NCBI RefSeq assembly: GCF_002214805.1
Contig: NZ_CP019914.1
Coordinates: 2,604,001-2,668,000 of the forward strand
Source of the DNA: Brachyspira hampsonii
GTDB taxonomy: Bacteria; Spirochaetota; Brachyspiria; Brachyspirales; Brachyspiraceae
Reading direction: 5' to 3'
DNA length: 64,000 nucleotides
A model generated the notes under the pieces. It was not told where the DNA came from and ran no database searches. It saw only the letters and a program-made list of their open reading frames with translations. Within the stretch, counting starts at the first letter, position 1, and the number at the start of each line of letters is the position of its first letter. Shown here piece by piece: positions 8,648 through 17,188 of the stretch. The translations under genes were made by a program, and so were the position numbers.

Positions 8648-9159
8648 AATCATTTAAAATATGATTAAAAGTTTTTAACGCACGCTAAACAGAACTTCAA
8701 TTTTTATTCTAATTATAATTTAAAATAATATTATATTTTTAATTTTACTCTGCGTGCGGTGTATGGATCATAAATCTTATAAAAACTTGGGTTGGTGCTT
8801 TTAAATTCTAATTAGATAATAAGAAAAGAAAAAATTTAAAATTCAAAATAAATTATCTAATATAGAGGGTGGGAATGAAAATAATTTTAAAACTATATTT
8901 ACATACCCCGCCCTATAGGCTTTCTATCATTTTTGTTATTTTTGTATTTTATTTCTTTTAAATTTTTAACTGTTGTTTTAGCTGTCCGCCCAAATTTTTT
9001 TAAAATTATTATTTTAATTAACGCACGGTTAATAAGATTAATAATAATAAAAATTTAAATTATAAATTTTGTTTTTTAATATAATTCATAATTTTATCTA
9101 TTTACAATTAAAGTAATTTTTATATAATATAAATACAGTTTTAATTTGAGGATAAGATT
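8648..9159. other. 512-bp non-coding interval with inverted repeats and recurring CGCACG motif
   Basis: No convincing gene. The motif AACGCACG occurs near 8679 and 9020, and its complement GCGTGCGG near 8752, each in otherwise very AT-rich DNA. A G-rich block, AGGGTGGG (8866-8873), can pair with CCCGCCCT (8907-8914) with one G-U pair. A second weaker pairing joins TTGGG near 8788 and CCCAA near 8989. A 28-codon ATG frame starts at 8875 after a GGGTGGG run but resembles no protein I know. This could be a degenerate mobile or structured repeat element, or the leader of the gene at 9160. Confidence 0.4.
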
Positions 9160-10290
9160 ATGAGCAAAGTTGCTGTAATAAAATGCGAAAATTATGATTT
9201 TGAAGAAGTAAAATCTGCTGTTAAAAAAGCTATAGATTTGATTGGCGGAATAGATTTATTTGTTAAAGAAAATGATAAAGTATTGCTCAAGCCAAATTTT
9301 CTAGCTGCTGAAACTGCCGAAAGATCCGTAACAACTCATCCTGTAGTATTTGAAGCTGTTGTATCTATACTTCAGGAAAAAACTAAAAATATTTCTTATG
9401 GAGATTCTCCGGGAATAGGTAAGGGAAGCAGTGTGGCATTGAAGTCCGGTATAGATGAAATAGCTAATAAATTAAATGTTAAATACGCTGATTTTGAAGA
9501 GCCTGTAGGAGTTACTTATGATGATGGAGTACAGGAGAAAAGTTTTACTATAGCAAAGCCTATACAGGAAGCTGATGTAATAATAAGTTTACCAAAATTG
9601 AAATCGCATGCCCTTACAACTATGACAGGGGCAGTAAAAAATCAATTCGGATGCATACCCGGTTTTAGAAAGGCGGAATATCATTTGAAGCTTCCAGATT
9701 TTGAAGATTTTTCTACTATGCTTCTTGATTTGAATAAACTTGTTAATCCTAAGCTTTATATAATGGATGGAATTCTTGCTATGGAAGGAAACGGACCTAG
9801 AAATGGAAATCCTAGAAAAGTTAATGCTTTAATAGTATCATCAGATGCAGTTGCTTTGGATTATGTTGCTTCTCAAATAATATCATTCGATTATAATACT
9901 ATACCTACTTTAAAAATGGGATTTAAACTTGGATTTTCAAATAAAGAGGAAATAGAAGTTGTAGGCGATGGTATAGAAAGCGTAAAAGTAACAGATTTTA
10001 AAAAGCCTCATAAAGGTGTCGGTATAGGAAGAAGTTTAATGAAGTTAAGCAGATTCCCTATCATTAAAAGACTTTTTGCAACTATAATACCTAAACCTGT
10101 AATAGAAAAAAATAAATGTGTAAAATGCGGAGTATGCGTCAAGGTTTGTCCTGTAACACCATTGGCACTTAATTTTGAGAAAAAAGGTAAAGATTATCCG
10201 CCTGAATATTATTATAAACATTGTATATCATGCTACTGCTGTCAGGAATTATGCCCACATAAAGCGATAGTATTAAAAAGAAAATTTTAA
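9160..10290 (+). CDS. DUF362 domain protein with C-terminal 2x[4Fe-4S] ferredoxin domain
   Basis: 376 residues. The N-terminal two thirds is a DUF362 domain (LLKPNFLA near 45, SLPKLKSH near 145, NQFGC near 165). The C-terminus carries two cluster motifs: Cys320/323/326 with Cys330-Pro, and Cys355/358/361 with Cys365-Pro. DUF362-ferredoxin proteins occur widely in anaerobes and are thought to be electron-transfer or Fe-S proteins, but no reaction is established. GAGGATAAG precedes the ATG. The gene converges on the 5'-nucleotidase gene across a shared terminator. Confidence 0.85.
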   Translation: MSKVAVIKCENYDFEEVKSAVKKAIDLIGGIDLFVKENDKVLLKPNFLAAETAERSVTTHPVVFEAVVSILQEKTKNISYGDSPGIGKGSSVALKSGIDEIANKLNVKYADFEEPVGVTYDDGVQEKSFTIAKPIQEADVIISLPKLKSHALTTMTGAVKNQFGCIPGFRKAEYHLKLPDFEDFSTMLLDLNKLVNPKLYIMDGILAMEGNGPRNGNPRKVNALIVSSDAVALDYVASQIISFDYNTIPTLKMGFKLGFSNKEEIEVVGDGIESVKVTDFKKPHKGVGIGRSLMKLSRFPIIKRLFATIIPKPVIEKNKCVKCGVCVKVCPVTPLALNFEKKGKDYPPEYYYKHCISCYCCQELCPHKAIVLKRKF

Positions 10291-10311
10291 TATAAAAAAA
10301 TTAAAATAAAA

Positions 10312-10350
10312 AAATATCATACTTAATTTAAATAATTAAGTATGATATTT
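10312..10350. terminator. Bidirectional terminator between convergent genes
   Basis: A perfect 17-bp stem (10312-10328 with 10334-10350) and a 5-nt loop lie between A-rich and T-rich flanks. It serves the DUF362 gene on the plus strand and the 5'-nucleotidase gene on the minus strand. Confidence 0.85.
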
Positions 10351-10364
10351 ATATATTTTTTTAT

Positions 10365-11885
10365 TTACTGAACATTAACTCTGACTGTCTTATCTATATA
10401 ACTGCTGTCTATATTTCCAAGAGCTTTAATTTTTGATATCATATCATCTCTGCAGTCTTTTCCTGTCATATTAATATTCTGTCCTTTCTGAGTAATATTA
10501 ACATAATCGCTGCTGTTATATATGAATGTAGATAAAGCTACTCTGTATGATTGTGATTCATTAATAGCAGTATTATTTAATTTAGCAGATATTAAATTTC
10601 CGCTGCTGTTGTATGTAACTTCCATTCCTCTTGACATTTGAAGGAAACTTCCGCCTGAATTTCCGGCAATTACTGTACTTTTTTTGCATGAAATCCTTAA
10701 TAAATCAAGTATATCTTTTCCTGTCAATGTAACTAATATTACTTCATTATCGAAAGATGAAACTGTCATTACATTTGCTAATGTTATGTCTCCTTTTGTA
10801 AATCCGGCTCTTATTCCTCCGGAATTTATGAAAACAATATCAGCCTTATCTCCTTCCTGATTAGAATCATATATCAAGTCGCATACAAAATTTCCTAGAG
10901 GTGTAGATTTAGATCTAATTTCTATAACATTAAGAGGCAAATCTTCAGATAAAGTACCTATCCTTACATTAGATTCCTGTTTTACCAGAGTTTTCATTTC
11001 ATTAACCAAAGCAAGCATATCAGGATCTTGTTTTATATTACTATCCATTGGAATTAGTTTATAATGAAATCTTGAAACATTTCCATTATTGGCATATAAA
11101 TTTATATTTCCTAAATACTGCCCATAACAACCTGCCTGTACTATAGGAGTACCATTTATAGTGTTAGCATTTTGAAGTACAGTATGAGTATGTCCTCCTA
11201 TTATGACATCAAAGATATTAGGCATAGCATTGGCAATTTCTATATCAACATTATATCCTGCATGACTTAGAAGTATTGTAACATCATTAGTAGTATTTAA
11301 AGGAATTTCTGACATAAAATTTTGTAAAGATTGTATTTCATCTTCAAATACTAAATTTTGAGTGTATTGAGGATTGTATCCTGCATTTTTTACAGTTACG
11401 CCTACTACAGCAATTTTTATACAGTTTATATTTGTAACCATATATGGTTTAGCATAATAGCTATTATCTGATTTATTTTTAATATTTACTGAAAGAGTAG
11501 GGAAGTTTCTGTCTTTTATTATTTGATTGAAATTATCAAGTCCGTAATCTATAAAATGATTTCCAACTGTTACGGCACCCACACCAAGTTCATTCATAAT
11601 TTTAACTTCATCTTCCCCCTTGAAAACTGTAGAATAAATACTTCCTGTAATGGTATCACCTGCATGAAGAACCAAAACATTATTATTAGTTGCCTTTACT
11701 TGCTTAATATAAGCAGCTCTTCTAGCAGCTCCGTATATTCCATTTTCTTCTTCATCTTTTCCATGAGTATCATTCATGTGAATTATTATAAGGTTTCCGC
11801 TTTCTTTAGGATGTAAAATATTATTTTTTTGACATGATAATATTGTTATTAATATAAAAATTAAAATAAAATAAATTTTTTTCAT
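10365..11885 (-). CDS. 5'-nucleotidase/metallophosphoesterase lipoprotein
   Basis: 506 residues. A lipoprotein signal ends in TILSC (Cys18). The calcineurin-like phosphoesterase domain (about 30-270) shows MNDTHGK (Asp39, His41), AGDTITGS (Asp77), GNH (109-110), LLSHAG and GGHTHT. The C-terminal 5'-nucleotidase substrate domain (about 300-500) has NSGGIRAG. The expected function is hydrolysis of extracellular or periplasmic nucleotides to nucleosides, as in the UshA/CD73 family. The usual GNHEFD box reads GNHFID, so the residue after the catalytic His is changed while the metal ligands remain. It follows no obvious operon partner. Confidence 0.85.
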   Translation of the reverse strand: MKKIYFILIFILITILSCQKNNILHPKESGNLIIIHMNDTHGKDEEENGIYGAARRAAYIKQVKATNNNVLVLHAGDTITGSIYSTVFKGEDEVKIMNELGVGAVTVGNHFIDYGLDNFNQIIKDRNFPTLSVNIKNKSDNSYYAKPYMVTNINCIKIAVVGVTVKNAGYNPQYTQNLVFEDEIQSLQNFMSEIPLNTTNDVTILLSHAGYNVDIEIANAMPNIFDVIIGGHTHTVLQNANTINGTPIVQAGCYGQYLGNINLYANNGNVSRFHYKLIPMDSNIKQDPDMLALVNEMKTLVKQESNVRIGTLSEDLPLNVIEIRSKSTPLGNFVCDLIYDSNQEGDKADIVFINSGGIRAGFTKGDITLANVMTVSSFDNEVILVTLTGKDILDLLRISCKKSTVIAGNSGGSFLQMSRGMEVTYNSSGNLISAKLNNTAINESQSYRVALSTFIYNSSDYVNITQKGQNINMTGKDCRDDMISKIKALGNIDSSYIDKTVRVNVQ

Positions 11886-11963
11886 ATAGTAATCACTCCA
11901 TTTTGTTTAAATTTTATATCATATTATATATTTGTCAATTATGTTAAAATATAAACTAAATAT

Positions 11964-12004
11964 TAAAAAAATAAAAGCACGGCCCAATATATAAAGCCGT
12001 GCTT
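11964..12004 (-). terminator. Terminator of the amidohydrolase gene
   Basis: The stem AAGCACGGC / GCCGTGCTT (9 bp, 11975-11983 with 11996-12004) is followed on the minus strand by a T-rich run (complement of 11964-11974). Confidence 0.85.
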
Positions 12005-12047
12005 ATATTTTGTATATTAAACAAGGAGTCAATTATTGTATTTATAA

Positions 12048-13418
12048 TTATCTATCTTTACTAAGATATTTATTTTCTGTATCGTCGGCAAGTTTATATA
12101 TTTTTTCTTCGTCTATAGTGATAATTTTTCCTTTTTCAACAACAATTTTTCCATTAACAATGGTATAGTCAACAGTATTTTTCCATCCTATAGTACCAAA
12201 TAAAGATTTAGCATCGAAATTAGCCCCTACCATTTCTAATTTTCGCATATCTATAATAAATAAATCGCCTGCTTTTCCTATTTCCAAACTTCCTATATCA
12301 TCTCTGCCTAAAACTCTTGCTCCTCCATTTGTTGCTATTTTTAATATATCATAAGCACTAGGAGCTTTATTGCTTGAATTGAGTCTATGAAGTAAATAGC
12401 ATACTCTCATCTCTTCAAGTAAGCTGGAACCGTCATTGCTTGCACTTCCATCAACTGCTAAACCTACAGGTACACCTAATTCAAGCATTTCAGGTATTTT
12501 GCAAATTCCTGAACTTAATTTCATATTTGATATAGGGCAATGAGCTACGCCTGTTTTTGTATCAGCCAAATATTTTAACTCTTTTTCATTAAAATGAATT
12601 CCATGAGCATACCATACATCTTCACCAACCCAGCCAAGAGATTCCATATATTCCAAAGGACGCATATTGAATTTTTCTTTAACGAAAACTTCTTCATCTT
12701 TAGTTTCGCATAAATGTGTATGAAGTCTTACTTTCAAATCTCTAGCTAAAATAGCAGACTGCTTTAATAATTCACCTGTAACATTGAAAGGAGCACAAGG
12801 AGCTAATGCCACCATTTTCATAGAGTATTTTGAGCTGTCATGATATTTTTCAACTACTCTCTGACAATCTTTTAAAATATCATCTATTGATTGAACCACA
12901 GAATCAGGAGGAAGTCCTCCGTCTTTTTTGCTTAAATCCATACCTCCTCTTGAAGCATACATTCTTATTCCCAAATCTTTAGCAGCAGCAAATTGAGAAT
13001 CTAATATTCCTTCTGCATTGTTATTAGGAAATAAATAATGATGATCAAAACATGTTGTGCAGCCTGTTTTTAATAATTCCCCCATTGCTGTCATAGAACT
13101 GTAATACACAACATCGTTATTAAGATTTTTCCATATTTCGTATAAATTAGTAAGCCATTCAAATAATTCCATATTCTGAACCTGAGGCAGATTTCTAGTG
13201 AATATTTGAAATAAATGATGATGTGTATTTATAAGTCCCGGATATACAAAACAACCTTCAGCGTCAATTACTTTATCAGCGTTTTTTTCTTCTTTTGTTT
13301 CTTTACCGATATAAGTTATAACTCCATTTTCTATAAATAAATTACTAGAATTATGAACCGTATCATTATTATCACATGTAACTATAGAAGAAGCATTTTT
13401 GATAAATAGACTAGACAT
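12048..13418 (-). CDS. 8-oxoguanine deaminase-like amidohydrolase
   Basis: 456 residues of the amidohydrolase superfamily. Metal-site segments are visible: NTHHHLFQ (64-71), LHTHLCET near residue 230, YAHGIHF near 265, and VDGSASNDGS near 320. The stretch after the HHH motif (R-N-L-P, then L-F-E-W-L, then L-Y-E-I-W) is the pattern I know from 8-oxoguanine deaminases and the related hydroxydechloroatrazine ethylaminohydrolase group. The likely reaction is deamination of an oxidised or normal purine to the 6-oxo product. The leader carries a purine riboswitch and a consensus promoter, which independently points to a purine substrate. GGAGG lies 7 nt before the ATG. Guanine deaminase activity remains possible. 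Confidence 0.72.
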   Translation of the reverse strand: MSSLFIKNASSIVTCDNNDTVHNSSNLFIENGVITYIGKETKEEKNADKVIDAEGCFVYPGLINTHHHLFQIFTRNLPQVQNMELFEWLTNLYEIWKNLNNDVVYYSSMTAMGELLKTGCTTCFDHHYLFPNNNAEGILDSQFAAAKDLGIRMYASRGGMDLSKKDGGLPPDSVVQSIDDILKDCQRVVEKYHDSSKYSMKMVALAPCAPFNVTGELLKQSAILARDLKVRLHTHLCETKDEEVFVKEKFNMRPLEYMESLGWVGEDVWYAHGIHFNEKELKYLADTKTGVAHCPISNMKLSSGICKIPEMLELGVPVGLAVDGSASNDGSSLLEEMRVCYLLHRLNSSNKAPSAYDILKIATNGGARVLGRDDIGSLEIGKAGDLFIIDMRKLEMVGANFDAKSLFGTIGWKNTVDYTIVNGKIVVEKGKIITIDEEKIYKLADDTENKYLSKDR

Positions 13419-13425
13419 ATATTGA

Positions 13426-13431
13426 TACCTC
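13426..13431 (-). promoter_or_regulatory. Shine-Dalgarno GAGGTA complementary to riboswitch loop L3
   Basis: The ribosome-binding site of the amidohydrolase (GGAGGTA, minus strand) is perfectly complementary over six bases to TACCTC in the P3/L3 region of the aptamer (13472-13477). I see no GC-rich terminator between aptamer and gene, so translational control is more likely than transcription termination. If L3 pairs with the SD when ligand is absent and with L2 when it is present, the switch would be ON with ligand. This mechanism is inference. Confidence 0.4.
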
Positions 13432-13451
13432 CGCTAATTAAAATAAGGCAC

Positions 13452-13521
13452 AAAACTTATAGTCAATTATTGAGGTAATTGGTAGAAACGTTCAGCCATA
13501 TTGTGAACTTATATAAGCTGT
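13452..13521 (-). promoter_or_regulatory. Purine riboswitch aptamer, guanine-type core
   Basis: Read on the minus strand, the leader has every conserved block of a purine aptamer. P1 is AGCTTAT / ATAAGTT. J1/2 is TATAA. P2 is GTTCA / TGAAC with L2 containing ATATGG. J2/3 is GTTTCTACC. P3 is CAATTA / TAATTG with L3 CCTCAA. J3/1 is GACTAT. The L2 GG and L3 CC can form the loop-loop pairs. The specificity base equivalent to xpt position 74 is C (GACTAT; adenine sensors have GATTAT), so the core is guanine-type. L3 is one base shorter than in xpt, and P2 ends in a C-C mismatch next to L2. It lies between the promoter at 13541-13568 and the amidohydrolase start at 13418. Confidence 0.88.
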
Positions 13522-13540
13522 ATAGTTATCGCCTAGTTGT

Positions 13541-13568
13541 ATTATAAAATATTTTATTTTTATGTCAA
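13541..13568 (-). promoter_or_regulatory. Consensus promoter of the riboswitch-amidohydrolase unit
   Basis: On the minus strand TTGACA (13568-13563) and TATAAT (13546-13541) are both exact consensus, separated by 16 bp. Transcription would start near 13534, just upstream of the riboswitch aptamer. Confidence 0.85.
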
Positions 13569-13582
13569 TTCATAATTAATTT

Positions 13583-14842
13583 TTATTTAAATAATGAAAA
13601 CAATATAGGTATTATAAAACATACTATAAAAGCCCAAGCTCCATAAATATATATATAAAATACTGATTTAGTATCTCCAATAGTGATTTCTTTTATATTT
13701 GGAATACTATCAGGTTTTTTGAATATTATTAGTATAGACTTGATGTTAAAAAATGTTATAAAAATTAAATTACCTAACATAACTAAATTTGTACCTATCA
13801 ATGTTATTTTATTTGGGCTTATACCATATTCTATTAATCTGTACAAAGAAGAAGTCAATACCAATATATCAAAAATAATAGTTATTATAGGGAGAATTAA
13901 ATATACTGCTTTAGTAAATATGCTTGATTTATAATCAATTCTTACAAAGAACATGTTTAATACAATTACAGCAAGCATTATATTATAGAGTATAAAACTG
14001 ACTCTGTTATCATAAGGACTTATATCAGGCATTAATAAAAGAATCAAAAGTATAAATATAAATAATAAACTAAAAGGCATTAATATTCTTGATAAATATA
14101 TAGAAATATTAGTTTTAATTTTTCTATAAACTGTATATACCAAAAATGGAAATAATGAAGTAAAGAATGATATTGATAATACTATTAATTTTATTATAAT
14201 TTCATTGTCTAAGATGTCAATAATATCTTTTATCAAAAATATAACTATTATAGCAAATATTCCAAATACTGTTGATACTATGCCTGCTATTAAACCTGCA
14301 AATATTGATATATCAGCAGAAAAAGTAAAAAACTCTGAAATACTTTTGGAGTTTAATACTTGAAAACCATTATATGACAAGGCTAATATTATAAAAAATA
14401 TTATATTATTAAATATATATTTTATAATAGAGATTTGTTCAAAAAAATCCATATTATCTATAGCAACACTTCTTATAAAAAAACTAGTGCTTAAATCTAC
14501 AATTAATATAAAAATAACTGATAGAAATGTTATCAATATATTTTTTAAATTGAAATTTTTATTTATATAAAATATTAAACTTAAAGAGAAAAAATAAAAT
14601 AAATGAAAAAATGGAATTAATAAAAAAAGATATTCTGAATACATAAGGAATCTAGAAATTCTATTATCCATAAAAATAAAAGCAGCAATTGTAATAAGAG
14701 ATGAAGCAATAAGACCTATAAAAATAATTATTAAATTTGATATTAAATTATTTTCTAATATTTTGCCTATTTTACTATTTATATCATTAATTGTATTTGT
14801 TTTTTCAGTTATAGTATTATTTTGAATATTGTTTTCTTCCAT
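13583..14842 (-). CDS. Polytopic membrane protein of unknown function
   Basis: 419 residues. A hydrophilic Asn/Thr-rich N-terminus of about 35 residues is followed by ten or so membrane helices through to the C-terminus, with only short loops. I do not recognise a family motif. The protein is rich in Ile, Phe and Leu with few charges in the helices, like many spirochaete membrane proteins of unknown role. It is co-oriented with the genes on both sides but about 100 bp or more away from each, so it may be a single transcription unit. Confidence 0.7.
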   Translation of the reverse strand: MEENNIQNNTITEKTNTINDINSKIGKILENNLISNLIIIFIGLIASSLITIAAFIFMDNRISRFLMYSEYLFLLIPFFHLFYFFSLSLIFYINKNFNLKNILITFLSVIFILIVDLSTSFFIRSVAIDNMDFFEQISIIKYIFNNIIFFIILALSYNGFQVLNSKSISEFFTFSADISIFAGLIAGIVSTVFGIFAIIVIFLIKDIIDILDNEIIIKLIVLSISFFTSLFPFLVYTVYRKIKTNISIYLSRILMPFSLLFIFILLILLLMPDISPYDNRVSFILYNIMLAVIVLNMFFVRIDYKSSIFTKAVYLILPIITIIFDILVLTSSLYRLIEYGISPNKITLIGTNLVMLGNLIFITFFNIKSILIIFKKPDSIPNIKEITIGDTKSVFYIYIYGAWAFIVCFIIPILFSLFK

Positions 14843-14938
14843 AATTCAACCCCACAAAAATAGTATACCATATAGTAGTAAATGAAAATCAAGAAATATT
14901 ATAAATTAATAAATATAAAAGTCAATTATAAAAACGGA

Positions 14939-15706
14939 TTAATCCCACCAGAAATACCAAACATCTGATTTTAATAATGTACCTGCTAATTTTCCATGAT
15001 CATAATCTTCACCAGATTGATCTACTCTGTCAAAACAGAAATAATAATGTTCTATAGCAAGTTCTCTAGCTTCTTCTTCAGTTTGAGGCTGTTTTTCTGT
15101 GAAAAGCTCCCAAGTATCATAACCTACTACAGCAGGATAGGCATTATATTTTTCATACCAATACTTGAAAATTGCTGCCTGCGTTTCAGGATTAGGACAG
15201 TCATTGAATCCGCCCATTGGAATATAGCATGCCAATTCATAAGGATTAAGAGTAGGAATTTTTGCTAATATTAAATCAACCGTAACAGGATTATCTAAAC
15301 TATAATCATAATAGGAACAAAAACTATTCACAACTTCAAAGCCTTCTACTATAGGAGCATTGAATGATTTTTTTATTTCTTCAATATATTCTTTATCATC
15401 ATAAATATCTTCAATATTCTGATGCAAATATTCTTTATAGTTTACTTCTTTGGATTTTTCTATATATTCATTTATTAATTTTTTTGAATCTTCAATTTCT
15501 GCATCATTGTCTTCCAAAAACATTTCAATCGCTTCAGTGAGTATATCTGTAGGTATTATTATTAAAGGAGTGTATCCTTCTTTTTTTCCTTTCTCCAAAT
15601 TCTCTTTATACCAATTCATTATTTTAGTATCATCTTTAAGTCCGCCTTCAAGTATTTCATAATCGCATTTTATAAAATCTGTTATAAATTTTATATTCTC
15701 ATTCAT
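14939..15706 (-). CDS. DUF4253 domain protein
   Basis: 255 residues, no signal peptide. The C-terminal 100 residues match the DUF4253 pattern: an alternating segment ending in GYDTWELF, a run of acidic and alanine residues (TEEEARELA), then YYFCFDRVDQ, and a terminal WYFWWD. Homologues occur in many bacteria, often in contexts that suggest immunity or small accessory roles, but no function is proven. The gene follows the SH3-like lipoprotein gene by 20 bp and probably shares its transcript. Confidence 0.75.
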   Translation of the reverse strand: MNENIKFITDFIKCDYEILEGGLKDDTKIMNWYKENLEKGKKEGYTPLIIIPTDILTEAIEMFLEDNDAEIEDSKKLINEYIEKSKEVNYKEYLHQNIEDIYDDKEYIEEIKKSFNAPIVEGFEVVNSFCSYYDYSLDNPVTVDLILAKIPTLNPYELACYIPMGGFNDCPNPETQAAIFKYWYEKYNAYPAVVGYDTWELFTEKQPQTEEEARELAIEHYYFCFDRVDQSGEDYDHGKLAGTLLKSDVWYFWWD

Positions 15707-15726
15707 ATATGCTCCTAATTATTAAA

Positions 15727-17172
15727 TTAATCAACGCTATATTCTGCTTCACTGTCTCCGCTTATAACAAATCTGTAAGGGTTAGTAGGAAGTATTTTAA
15801 CTAAATAATTATACAATAAAGTAGAACTTTGAAGTACATTGTTATTAGTATTATAATAAAAATATTTAGGATAATCTAATACATATTTATAATAAGGATT
15901 ATTTTTTGAACTTACTAATTCTCCTATTTTATTATTAACTTTCCATAGGAAATATACTGACTTATCTGTGAAATAATTTGTATTAGGATCATTAAGTATA
16001 TAAGAGAAGAAGTCTGATGATTTTAAGTAGTCATAATTCTTATATGAATTCATAGCAGCCTTATAATTTTCAAATATATCTCCCATATTCTGAATATTAT
16101 TTGTCATATATCTTAAATAGCTCCAGCCTACTATAGGTCCGTAATAAGTATCATATTTTACTAAAGCCCAATCTTCTCTTGCCCTCTCTTTAGGATTATA
16201 TACATTTGTCTTATTAAGCACTGTTACAAAATCATAATTATATAATGTATAAAGTTCTTTTTCAGTTCCCGGAGTAATAGCAGGTATTCTGTCTCTTATT
16301 ATAATTCCATTTCCTATAACATAGTATTCTTCTTCAAATTCTGCTTTTATAGCATCTATTCTTTTTTGTACAGTTTCCATAGTGCCTTTATAATTTTTAT
16401 TTTCAGCAGAAGTTAAAGTAAAAGGCAGATTATCAGGGAAATATGATTGATTATGTAATATGCTGTCTTGAAGTACGCTTGTTCTGTATCTGTCTGAGAA
16501 TCTTCTTAAATAAGTAATATTTGTAATAAATTTAGCTTTATCATTTTCATTTTGTATGCTGCTGAATCTATGTCTTATGCTGAAGTAGTAAGCAAAATCT
16601 TTCAAAGGAAAAACACTTTCTTCATCTTGAAGTATTCTGTCGAATATATATCCGTTAAAAGAGTATTGTCCGTCTTTTGCTATTATTCCCATTTGATTGT
16701 ATATATTTTTTAATGAGGATTGTAAGTTTGTAACTGCTTCATCATCATTATTTTCTTCACCTTCAACTATACCCTCGGATAATAATTGAGTGTAGAATTC
16801 TTCTATGTATGCCGGTTCATTTTCTACCATATATATTAATGTCTGTCCTAAAAGATATGATGCCTCGCTTTCATAATAACTTGAAGGGTAGGTGAATAAA
16901 AATCTTGCTAAAGTTTCAAAACCTTCTTTATAGCTTGATGATAATATTTGATTTCTTCCTGTGATGAATGTTGTAAGTTCATTATACGGAGATTGTGCAT
17001 TTTCTTCTTCTGTTTTTGGCAGAGTTTTTAAAAAGTCTCCTAAAGGTCCGTAATCCTCTGTGCTTTCTATATCTTTTAATTTTCTATACTCATTTATTGA
17101 ATCTGCCGCTTTGCATGAACTAAGTAGTACAGCAGATATTAATACAATTATACTTAATAATATTTTATTCAT
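15727..17172 (-). CDS. Lipoprotein with SH3-like domain
   Basis: 481 residues. A lipoprotein signal ends in LLSSC (Cys20). The middle is helical and repeat-like (about 50-260). A segment at about 285-350 looks like a bacterial SH3 fold: an opening IGNGIIIRD, a central aromatic strand, and WALVKYD followed by GWSYLRYM. The remainder is Tyr/Asn-rich. It starts 17 bp after ptsI on the same strand and so is probably cotranscribed with it. Binding to peptidoglycan or to another envelope component is a reasonable guess for the SH3 part. Confidence 0.65.
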   Translation of the reverse strand: MNKILLSIIVLISAVLLSSCKAADSINEYRKLKDIESTEDYGPLGDFLKTLPKTEEENAQSPYNELTTFITGRNQILSSSYKEGFETLARFLFTYPSSYYESEASYLLGQTLIYMVENEPAYIEEFYTQLLSEGIVEGEENNDDEAVTNLQSSLKNIYNQMGIIAKDGQYSFNGYIFDRILQDEESVFPLKDFAYYFSIRHRFSSIQNENDKAKFITNITYLRRFSDRYRTSVLQDSILHNQSYFPDNLPFTLTSAENKNYKGTMETVQKRIDAIKAEFEEEYYVIGNGIIIRDRIPAITPGTEKELYTLYNYDFVTVLNKTNVYNPKERAREDWALVKYDTYYGPIVGWSYLRYMTNNIQNMGDIFENYKAAMNSYKNYDYLKSSDFFSYILNDPNTNYFTDKSVYFLWKVNNKIGELVSSKNNPYYKYVLDYPKYFYYNTNNNVLQSSTLLYNYLVKILPTNPYRFVISGDSEAEYSVD

Positions 17173-17188
17173 ATTTAATTTACCTTCA

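Noticed and set aside
8875-8961. Small protein gene in the non-coding interval
   Set aside because: A 28-codon frame of hydrophobic residues is expected by chance in AT-rich DNA and resembles nothing known.
13452-13521. Adenine riboswitch
   Set aside because: The specificity position reads C (GACTAT), not U/T (GATTAT).
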